A DNA stretch of 21,307 nt. It comes from Xanthomonas translucens pv. translucens DSM 18974 (lineage in GTDB: Bacteria > Pseudomonadota > Gammaproteobacteria > Xanthomonadales > Xanthomonadaceae). Positions 15,533 to 21,307 of this stretch are shown in pieces. Numbering within the stretch: position 1 is the stretch's first letter; the number at the start of each line of letters is the position of its first letter. The position numbers and the translations under genes are program-made. The notes under the pieces are model-generated. The model was not told the DNA's origin. It did no database searches and worked only from the letters and a program-made list of their open reading frames with translations. The stretch lies in assembly GCF_000331775.1 (NCBI RefSeq), contig NZ_CAPJ01000348.1, positions 1-21,307 on the forward strand, read 5' to 3'.

Positions 15533-16657
15533 ATGAAGCTGCGACTGCTCACCCTTTTCCTCTCTGCGGCGCTGCTCGCCTCCTGTGGCGGTTCCGGTGG
15601 CGGCGAGGGCGGCAAGCCCGCGGCGGGCGAGGACCAGGTCCTCAACGTGTACAACTATTCGGACTACATCGCCGAGAACACCGTGCCCACGTTCGAGAAG
15701 GCCAGCGGGGTCACTGTCACCTACGACGTGTTCGACAGCGACGAGATGGTCGAGACCAAGTTGCTGGCCGGCGGCAGCGGCTACGACGTGGTGGTGCCGA
15801 CGCTGAACTTCTTCGGCCGGCAGATCCAGGCCGGCGTGTTCCTGCCGCTGGACAAGCGCCAGATCCCGAACCTGGCCAACCTGGATCCGGAAATCATGCG
15901 GCGCATCGCGCAGCAGGATCCGGGCAACACGTACGGCGTGCCTTACATGGTCGGCACCACCGGCATCGGCTACAACGTGGACAAGGTCAAGGCCGCGTTC
16001 GGCAGCACCGACATCGCCAACAGCTGGGACCTGGTGTTCAAGCCGGAAAACATCGCCAAGCTCAAGGACTGCGGCGTCACCATCCTCGACACGCCATCGG
16101 ACCTGATCCCGATCGTGCTGCACTACCAGGGCGAGGATCCGCACACCACCGATACCGCCAAGATCGAGCAGGCCGCCGCGCTGATCAAGCGCATCCGCCC
16201 GTACGTGCAGAACTTCCACTCCTCGCAGTACGTGACCTCGCTGGCCAACGGCAACACCTGCCTGGCGGTGGGCTGGTCGGGCGACATCATCCAGGCGCGC
16301 GACCGTGCCGAGGAAGCCAAGGACGGCGTGCACGTGGCCTATTCGATTCCCAAGGAAGGCGCGCCGCAGTGGTTCGACATGCTGGCGATCCCGAAGGATG
16401 CCAAGCATCCGCAGAACGCCTACAAGTTCATCAACTACCTGCTGACGCCGGAGGTGGCCGCGGCCAATAGCAACTTCATCCACTACGCCAATCCGGTGCC
16501 GAAGGCGACGCCGCTGGTGGATGCGGCGATCCGCAACGACCCGACCATCTATCCGCCGCCAGAGGTGGCGGCGAAGATGTTCACTTATTCGATCAACCCG
16601 CCCGAGGTGGACAAGCTGTACACCCGCCTGTGGACGGAGATCAAGACCGGCCGCTGA
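15533..16657 (+). CDS. Polyamine-binding lipoprotein, PotF/SpuE-like, predicted spermidine type
   Basis: A 374-residue extracytoplasmic solute-binding protein of the PotD/PotF family. Residues 1-17 are a lipoprotein signal ending in LLAS before Cys18, with a Gly/Ser-rich linker after it. The mature part follows PotF closely (SGVTVTYDVFDSDEM, GTTGIGYNVDKV, NFHSSQYVTSLANG, VGWSGD, YSIPKEGA). Pocket positions differ from PotF. Tyr42 replaces the Trp of YNWSDY, Asp190 stands where PotF has Glu185, and Trp280 (PQWFDML) replaces PotF Phe276; Trp at the last position is found in spermidine-type PotD and SpuE. ATG 15533 is chosen over ATG 15512 because GGAG at 15522-15525 is 7 bases upstream. It lies 98 bases after spuC. 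No ABC ATPase or permease gene is adjacent. Confidence 0.88.
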   Translation: MKLRLLTLFLSAALLASCGGSGGGEGGKPAAGEDQVLNVYNYSDYIAENTVPTFEKASGVTVTYDVFDSDEMVETKLLAGGSGYDVVVPTLNFFGRQIQAGVFLPLDKRQIPNLANLDPEIMRRIAQQDPGNTYGVPYMVGTTGIGYNVDKVKAAFGSTDIANSWDLVFKPENIAKLKDCGVTILDTPSDLIPIVLHYQGEDPHTTDTAKIEQAAALIKRIRPYVQNFHSSQYVTSLANGNTCLAVGWSGDIIQARDRAEEAKDGVHVAYSIPKEGAPQWFDMLAIPKDAKHPQNAYKFINYLLTPEVAAANSNFIHYANPVPKATPLVDAAIRNDPTIYPPPEVAAKMFTYSINPPEVDKLYTRLWTEIKTGR

Positions 16658-16752
16658 GCCGGTCGTGTCCGTGGTCCATGGCGTGGCGCTTCGGCGCGGC
16701 GCCTGCATGCAGTACGGCCGCGCCGCGCGCGGCCGCCGAAGAGGAGGACCAC

Positions 16753-16779
16753 CGGGACGCGCGCCAGCGCCGCGTCCCG
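16753..16779. repeat. 9-bp inverted repeat between the two binding-protein genes
   Basis: CGGGACGCG at 16753-16761 pairs with CGCGTCCCG at 16771-16779 around a 9-base loop. It lies about 26 bases before the ribosome-binding site of the second gene and has no T-tract. It might balance expression or protect the upstream message end. Stems of this size also arise by chance in such G+C-rich DNA. Confidence 0.4.
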
Positions 16780-16815
16780 CCAACCGCTGCCCGCACGGGC
16801 GGCATGGAGACGACG

Positions 16816-17946
16816 ATGAAGCGGCGCGCGATAGCCGGGATGGTGGCGGTGCTGTGTCTGGCAGGCTGCGGTGAATCTGGCCACGGGAATGGCGCGACGC
16901 AGGCGGATGCTGCCGGCGAGGCGAAGCAGTTGAACGTCTACAACTGGTCGGACTACATCGCCGAAGGCACCGTGCCCGGCTTCGAGCGGCATAGCGGTAT
17001 CCACGTCACCTACGACGTGTTCGACAGCAACGAGGTGTTGGAGGCCAAGCTGCTGGCGGGCGGCAGCGGCTACGACGTGGTGGTGCCGTCGCTGAGTTTT
17101 CTCGGCCGGCAGATCCAGGCCGGCGTGTTCCTGCCGCTGGACAAGCGCAAGATCCCCAACCTGGCCAATCTGGACCCGGCGATGATGCAGCGCATCGCGC
17201 AGCAGGACCCGGGCAACAGCTACGCGGTACCGTACCTGTGGGGCACCACCGGCATCGGCTACAACGTCGACAAGATCCAGGCCGCGTTCGGCAGCACCGA
17301 GGTGGTCGACAGCTGGGACCTGGTGTTCAAACCGGAGAATCTGGCCAGGCTCAAGGACTGCGGGGTGACCTTCCTCGACACCGCCTCGGAGATCGTGCCG
17401 ACGGTGCTGCACTACCTGGGCGAGGACCCGAACAGCACCGACCCGAAGGTGATCGAGAAGGCCGCGGCCAAGCTCAAGGAAATCCGCCCCTACATCCAGA
17501 ACTTCCACTCCTCGCAGTACATCGACGCGCTGGCCAAGGGCAGCACCTGTCTGGTGGTGGGCTGGTCCGGCGACATCCTGCAGGCGCGCGACCGCGCCGA
17601 GGAAGCCAGGAACGGCGTGCGCATCGCCTATTCGATCCCGAAGGAAGGCGCGTTGCAGTTCTTCGACATGCTGGCCATTCCCAAGGACGCCAAGCATCCG
17701 GAGAACGCCTACCAGTTCATCAACTACCTGCTGACCCCGGAAGTGGCCGCGGCCAACACCAACTTCGTCAGCTATCCGAACGCGGTGCCCAAGTCGCTGC
17801 CGCTGATCGATGCGGCGATCAGCGGCGACCGCACCCTCTACCCGCCGGCGGACGTGCAGGCCAAGCTGTTCGCGCTGGCGGTGATGCCGCCGGAGGTGGA
17901 CCGCCAGTACACGCGGCTGTGGACGGAGTTGAAGACGGGGCGCTGA
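16816..17946 (+). CDS. potF: Polyamine-binding lipoprotein, PotF/SpuD-like, predicted putrescine type
   Basis: A 376-residue solute-binding protein, tandem paralog of the preceding gene. Lipoprotein signal with LCLAG before Cys18. It keeps the PotF pocket pattern: Trp44 in YNWSDYIA, VVPSLSF, Glu192 aligned with PotF Glu185, Trp in VGWSGD, and Phe282 in QFFDMLAIP aligned with PotF Phe276. SYPNAVPK matches the C-terminal Tyr region. Long stretches (DVFDSNEVLE, PVDSWDL-like, FHSSQYI, IPKEGA, YPPADV) are near-identical to E. coli PotF. ATG 16816 has GGAG at 16806-16809 at 6 bases; ATG 16804 is less likely. It lies 158 bases after its paralog and ends the polyamine cluster without transporter genes following. 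Confidence 0.9.
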   Translation: MKRRAIAGMVAVLCLAGCGESGHGNGATQADAAGEAKQLNVYNWSDYIAEGTVPGFERHSGIHVTYDVFDSNEVLEAKLLAGGSGYDVVVPSLSFLGRQIQAGVFLPLDKRKIPNLANLDPAMMQRIAQQDPGNSYAVPYLWGTTGIGYNVDKIQAAFGSTEVVDSWDLVFKPENLARLKDCGVTFLDTASEIVPTVLHYLGEDPNSTDPKVIEKAAAKLKEIRPYIQNFHSSQYIDALAKGSTCLVVGWSGDILQARDRAEEARNGVRIAYSIPKEGALQFFDMLAIPKDAKHPENAYQFINYLLTPEVAAANTNFVSYPNAVPKSLPLIDAAISGDRTLYPPADVQAKLFALAVMPPEVDRQYTRLWTELKTGR

Positions 17947-18037
17947 GGGGATTGCGCGTGGGGAAGGTGTAGGCCGCGGTGGGCGCAGTTTGTGACATGC
18001 ATTCAGTTTCGAGATTGGATAGACCGCTTGTCCCGGA

Positions 18038-18097
18038 CCCTCATCCGCCCTTCGGGCACCTTCTCCCGACGGGAGAAGGAGGGGTAGGGGTGAGGGG
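18038..18097. repeat. REP-like intergenic element with nested hairpins
   Basis: The ends CCCTCATCC (18038-18046) and the GGGTGAGGG block (ending about 18096) are nearly complementary. Inside are GCCC-TTC-GGGC (18047-18057) and a 10-bp perfect stem, 18059-18068 with 18070-18079. Elements of this form recur between genes in Xanthomonas and relatives (from memory). It follows the potF gene and could act as a transcript end or mRNA stabiliser; no T-tract is present. Confidence 0.7.
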
Positions 18098-18253
18098 ACG
18101 GCGCAAGCGGAAGGCCTGCAGCAGGCTGCACTCGATGCGCCTGACCACACACCATGGGCCATCGCCGTGGTGGACAAGCATCGGGTGAGGAAATCGCAGC
18201 AGGGCGCCTGAACGCCGCCGCCAGGCGCATTCACACAATCTGGACCCACTGGT

Positions 18254-18273
18254 AGAAATACTTGTAAAGTTTT
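18254..18273. promoter_or_regulatory. A/T-rich imperfect palindrome upstream of emrA, possible operator
   Basis: ACTT at 18260-18263 and AAGT at 18267-18270 flank GTA, and with one mismatch the symmetry extends to AA and TT further out. The site is about 110 bases upstream of the emrA start in otherwise G+C-rich DNA, so a regulator-binding site or promoter element is plausible. No matching regulator is visible. Confidence 0.3.
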
Positions 18274-18363
18274 CCGTACGCCCCCGTCTGGTGGGCGCGT
18301 CGCCCGGCAGTGCATCGCTGTTCCTGCACCGTCAAGCGCACCGGCGAGGATGGTCCCCACCCC

Positions 18364-18369
18364 AAGGAA
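18364..18369 (+). promoter_or_regulatory. Ribosome-binding site that selects the TTG start of emrA
   Basis: AAGGAA lies 9 bases before TTG 18379. No comparable site precedes the upstream in-frame ATG at 18310, so this site decides the start. Confidence 0.6.
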
Positions 18370-18378
18370 CCTGCGACT

Positions 18379-19581
18379 TTGAGTACTCACGACCCAGATC
18401 CCACGCAGACGCAACGGCAGGCCACTTCGGACGAAGCGCGCGCCGCGCCGGCCCAGGACGACGCCAGGCAGCCCGACAAGCCGTCGCCGCTGAAGAATCC
18501 CAAGGTGAAATGGACGCTGCTGCTGATCGGCCTGGTCGTGCTGATCGCCCTGCTGGCGTGGCTGGTCTATTACCTGACCACCGGCCGCTACCTGCAGGAA
18601 ACCAACAACGCCTATCTGCAGGCCGATGCGGTGGCGGTGGCGCCGCGGGTCAACGGCTACGTGACCGGCGTGTTCGTCGGCGACAACCAGACGGTCAAGG
18701 CCGGGCAGCCGCTGCTGCAGATCGACGCGCGCAGCTACCGCGCCACCCAGCAGCAGGCGCAGGCGGTGGTCGCGGTACGCCAGGCCGATATCGCCGCCGC
18801 CGAGGCCGGCCTGCAGGCGCAACGCGCGACCCTGCTGCAGGCGCGCACCCAGATCACTGCCGCTGCCGCCAGCCTGCGCTTCGCCCAGGCCGAGGCCAAG
18901 CGCTTCGCGCCGCTGGCCGCGTCCGGCGCCGACACCCACGAGCACTACGAGAGCATCGTCCACGACCGCGACCGCGCGCAGGCCCAGTACGACGCGGCCA
19001 AGGCCCAGGTCGCCGCCGCCGAGAGTCAGGTGCAGGGCGCGGGCGCGCAGTTGGACCAGGCCCGCGCCGGTCTGCAGCAGGCGCAGGCCGACGCCGACCA
19101 GGCGCAGGTGGCGATGGAGGACACGCGGCTGACCGCGCGCATCGACGGCCGTATCGGCGACAAGACCGTGCAGGTCGGCCAGTTCGTCGCCGCCGGTACG
19201 CGGCTGATGAGCGTGGTGCCGGTCGATGCGCTGTATCTGAGCGCCAATTTCAAGGAAACCCAGGTCGGACTGATGCGGCCCGGGCAGCCGGCGCGGATCG
19301 AGGTCGATGCGCTGTCGGGCGTCGAGCTGGACGGTGTGGTCGAAAGCATCGCGCCGGGCACCGGCTCGCAGTTCGCGCTGCTGCCACCGGAGAACGCCAC
19401 CGGCAACTTCACCAAGGTGGTGCAGCGGGTGCCGGTGCGGATCCGGCTCAAGGCCGGCGCGGAGGCGCGCAAGGTGCTGGTGCCGGGCATGTCGGCGACG
19501 GTCACGGTGGATACGCGCGCGGCCAAGGACGCCAAGGAGCGGGTCGAGCAGGAAGGCAAGCAGGGCGAGGGCGGGCCGTGA
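18379..19581 (+). CDS. emrA: EmrA-type periplasmic adaptor (HlyD family) of an MFS efflux pump
   Basis: A 400-residue membrane-fusion protein that links an inner-membrane pump to an outer-membrane channel. A polar, Gln/Asp-rich cytoplasmic tail (1-43) is followed by one membrane helix (about 45-66). Next come a lipoyl-like half (ADAVAVAPRVNGYVTGVFVGDNQTVKAGQPLLQID), a long Ala/Gln-rich coiled-coil hairpin (about 122-260), the second lipoyl half (RIDGRIGDKTVQVGQFVAAG), and a beta-barrel (LSANFKETQVGLMRPGQPARIEVDA). The start is TTG at 18379: AAGGAA at 18364-18369 lies 9 bases upstream and the protein then begins MSTHDPDP. The ATG at 18310 would add an unlikely Cys-containing segment. Its stop overlaps the emrB start. 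Confidence 0.91.
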   Translation: MSTHDPDPTQTQRQATSDEARAAPAQDDARQPDKPSPLKNPKVKWTLLLIGLVVLIALLAWLVYYLTTGRYLQETNNAYLQADAVAVAPRVNGYVTGVFVGDNQTVKAGQPLLQIDARSYRATQQQAQAVVAVRQADIAAAEAGLQAQRATLLQARTQITAAAASLRFAQAEAKRFAPLAASGADTHEHYESIVHDRDRAQAQYDAAKAQVAAAESQVQGAGAQLDQARAGLQQAQADADQAQVAMEDTRLTARIDGRIGDKTVQVGQFVAAGTRLMSVVPVDALYLSANFKETQVGLMRPGQPARIEVDALSGVELDGVVESIAPGTGSQFALLPPENATGNFTKVVQRVPVRIRLKAGAEARKVLVPGMSATVTVDTRAAKDAKERVEQEGKQGEGGP

Positions 19582-21161
19582 GCGAGGCCGCCGCTGCGCC
19601 GGCGGCGGGTGCCGGCGCACAGCAGAAGGCCGATGTCGGCGCGTGGCTGGCGGTGGCCGCCGGCACCATCGGGTCGTTCATGGCGACGCTGGATATTTCC
19701 ATCGTCAACGCCGCGTTGCCGACCATCCAGGGCGAGGTCGGCGCCAGCGGCACAGAGGGCACCTGGATCTCCACCGCCTATCTGGTCGCCGAGATCGTGA
19801 TGATCCCGCTCACCGGCTGGTTCGTGCGCACCCTGGGATTGCGCAACTTCCTGCTGATCTGCGCGCTGCTGTTCACGTTCTTCTCGGTGGTGTGCGGCCT
19901 GTCCAACAGCCTGCCGATGATGATCCTCGGCCGCATCGGCCAGGGCTTCGCCGGCGGCGCGCTGATCCCCACCGCGCTGACCATCGTCGCCACGCGGCTG
20001 CCGCCGGCGCAGCAGCCAATGGGCACCGCGCTTTTCGGCATGACCGTGATCCTGGGGCCGGTGATCGGGCCGCTGCTCGGCGGTTGGCTGACCGAGAACG
20101 TCAGCTGGCACTACGCGTTCTTCATCAACGTGCCGATCTGCGCCGGGCTGGTGGCGTTGCTGCTGCTCGGCCTGCCGCACGAGCGCATGCACCTGCGCGG
20201 GCTGCTCGACGCCGACTGGCTCGGCATCTTCGGGCTCACCGCCGGGCTCGGTGCGCTGACCGTGGTGCTGGAGGAGGGCCAGCGCGAGCGCTGGTTCGAG
20301 TCCTCCGAGATCGTGCTGCTGAGCCTGCTCTCGCTGCTCGGCTTGGGCGCGCTGGTCGCCTCGCAGTTCCTCAGCCGGCAGCCGGTGATCCGCCTGTCGA
20401 TCCTGCTGCAGCGCAGTTTCGGCGCGGTGTTCGTGATAATGCTCGCAGTGGGCATGATCCTGTTCGGGATCATGTACATGATCCCGCAATTCCTGGCCAC
20501 GATCTCCGGCTACAACGCCGAGCAGGCCGGCTACGTGGTGCTGCTGTCCGGCGTGCCGACGGTGCTGCTGATGCCGTTGATGCCGAAGATGCTGATGTGC
20601 GTGGATGTGCGCATCCTGGTGATCGGCGGGCTCAGCTGTTTCGCCGTCGCCTGCTTCGTCGACATGAACCTCAGCGCCGATTCGGTCGGCATGCATTTCG
20701 TGATCGGCCAGTTGCTGCGGGGCTGCGGCCTGGCGCTGGCGATGATGTCGCTGAACCAGGCCGCCATCTCGTCGGTCCCGCCGGAACTGGCCGGCGACGC
20801 GTCCGGGCTGTTCAACGCCGCACGCAACATGGGCGGCTCGATCGGCCTGGCGCTGATCTCCACCTTCCAGGAGCGGCGCATGGTGTTCCACACGCAGATG
20901 ATCGGCAGCGGCACCAGCGCCAATTCGCCGCTGGCGCAGGATGACCTGCATGGCCTGGCCGCGCAGCTGCAGTCCGCTTCCGGCGCCGGTGCGGCGCTGC
21001 AGTCGGTGGCGCAGCTGGCGCGCATGGTGCAGCAGCAGGCGCTGGTGATGACCTACAACGACCTGTTCTGGATCTTCGGGTGGATCGTGGTGTGCACGAT
21101 TCCGCTGGGGTTGTTGCTCAAACCGCTGCCCAAGGGCGGCGCTCCGCTTGCGATGCATTGA
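19578..21161 (+). CDS. emrB: EmrB-type drug:H+ antiporter, DHA2 family MFS (14 helices)
   Basis: A 527-residue inner-membrane proton-driven exporter. The first helix carries MATLDISIVNAALPTI with the conserved Asp39 of the DHA2 family. LGRIGQGFAGGALIPTALTI and the antiporter motif C, GMTVILGPVIGPLLGGWL, are plain, followed by SWHYAFFINVPI. The number of hydrophobic segments fits 14. A periplasmic loop near the end (MIGSGTSANSPLAQDDLHGLAAQLQSASG) before the last helix is typical of EmrB. Start GTG 19578 overlaps the emrA stop (GTGA), with GAGG at 19567-19570 seven bases upstream, so translation is coupled. Substrates (hydrophobic drugs, fatty acids, phenolics) are not evident. Confidence 0.92.
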   Translation: MSEAAAAPAAGAGAQQKADVGAWLAVAAGTIGSFMATLDISIVNAALPTIQGEVGASGTEGTWISTAYLVAEIVMIPLTGWFVRTLGLRNFLLICALLFTFFSVVCGLSNSLPMMILGRIGQGFAGGALIPTALTIVATRLPPAQQPMGTALFGMTVILGPVIGPLLGGWLTENVSWHYAFFINVPICAGLVALLLLGLPHERMHLRGLLDADWLGIFGLTAGLGALTVVLEEGQRERWFESSEIVLLSLLSLLGLGALVASQFLSRQPVIRLSILLQRSFGAVFVIMLAVGMILFGIMYMIPQFLATISGYNAEQAGYVVLLSGVPTVLLMPLMPKMLMCVDVRILVIGGLSCFAVACFVDMNLSADSVGMHFVIGQLLRGCGLALAMMSLNQAAISSVPPELAGDASGLFNAARNMGGSIGLALISTFQERRMVFHTQMIGSGTSANSPLAQDDLHGLAAQLQSASGAGAALQSVAQLARMVQQQALVMTYNDLFWIFGWIVVCTIPLGLLLKPLPKGGAPLAMH

Positions 21162-21168
21162 GGATTCC

Positions 21169-21307
21169 ATGGCTCAGCGTTTTTCCCGTGTGCTCGTCCC
21201 CGCCGCGTTGCCGCTGCTGCTGTCGGCCTGCGTGCTCGGCCCGAACTACGTGAAGCCGCCGCCGGTGGCCGCGGCGGCGCAGGCGCAGCCGCAACTGCAT
21301 CGCGCCG
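21169..21307 (+). CDS. Outer-membrane efflux lipoprotein, NodT/OprM type (5' part only)
   Basis: The first 46 codons of a gene cut by the window end. ATG 21169 follows the emrB stop by 7 bases, with GAGG at 21160-21163 at 5 bases. A lipoprotein signal with LLLSA before Cys21 is followed by VLGPNYVKPP, the usual N-terminus of NodT/OprM outer-membrane factors. With emrA and emrB it completes a tripartite pump that exports straight to the outside. The barrel and tunnel domains lie beyond the window. Confidence 0.85.
   Translation, partial: MAQRFSRVLVPAALPLLLSACVLGPNYVKPPPVAAAAQAQPQLHRA

Larger units (their letters stand above)
17947..18378. other. Intergenic region before emrA: REP-like element and A/T-rich candidate promoter
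   Basis: These 432 bases contain no convincing gene. The first half holds a REP-like element (18038-18097). Near 18250-18275 there is a marked A/T-rich patch in G+C-rich DNA, which is the best place for the emr promoter and operator. The rest, up to the emrA start, reads as untranslated leader. No regulator gene (for example a MarR or TetR type) is present next to the pump in this window. Confidence 0.5.

Noticed and set aside
18291..19577. Open frame running into emrB from far upstream (a 956-residue fusion)
   Set aside because: The first 429 codons are Arg/Ala/Gly-rich and out of frame with emrA, which has proper domains. emrB starts at GTG 19578 with its own ribosome-binding site.
16585..19620. 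A 1,011-codon minus-strand open frame over the binding proteins and emrA
   Set aside because: Composition is His/Arg/Gly/Val-rich as expected for antisense of high-G+C genes, with no domain. The plus strand is fully explained.

Overview
The window looks like chromosomal DNA of a high-G+C Xanthomonas, most likely of the X. translucens group. This is inferred from three things: an InaX-type ice-nucleation protein of about 1,567 residues (recalled as close to the described X. translucens InaX, not searched), Xanthomonadaceae-style intergenic repeats, and strongly G/C-ending codons in the non-ina genes. No RNA gene, CRISPR array or insertion sequence was recognised.

Layout. (1) 345-5048 (+): a full-length ice-nucleation gene made mostly of about 81 sixteen-residue coils, preceded by DNA of distinctly lower G+C. 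(2) 5406-6686 (+): an MFS transporter of the metabolite:H+ symporter type. (3) 6702-8006 (-): a two-receiver diguanylate cyclase whose receiver phospho-acceptors both appear lost. (4) 8099-10879 (-): a puuA-like gamma-glutamylpolyamine synthetase followed by a puuB-like FAD oxidase, separated by heptamer repeats. (5) 11137-17946 (+), divergent from puuA: a glutamine amidotransferase (puuD/spuA type), a second glutamine-synthetase-like enzyme (spuB type), a roughly 600-bp inverted-repeat island, a class III aminotransferase (spuC type), and two tandem polyamine-binding lipoproteins (potF type). (6) 18379-21307 (+): emrA, emrB and the start of a NodT/OprM-type outer-membrane lipoprotein gene, i.e. 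a tripartite MFS efflux pump.

The centre is a polyamine uptake and breakdown locus. Its order (one synthetase gene divergent; then amidotransferase, synthetase, aminotransferase, two binding proteins) follows the Pseudomonas spuI / spuABCDE plan. The ABC ATPase and permease genes that should come next are missing, and an efflux operon stands there instead. The two binding proteins differ at ligand-pocket positions in a way that predicts one putrescine-type and one spermidine-type receptor. The locus can be read as: capture of polyamines, gamma-glutamylation (PuuA/SpuB), oxidation (PuuB) or transamination (SpuC), and hydrolysis of the gamma-glutamyl product (PuuD). No gamma-glutamyl-aminobutyraldehyde dehydrogenase (PuuC) lies in the window.

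No wholly new system was established. The best leads are the divergent binding-protein pair, the inverted-repeat island inside the polyamine operon, the phospho-acceptor-less cyclase next to polyamine genes, and the small overlapping ORF plus heptamer repeats at the start of puuB.
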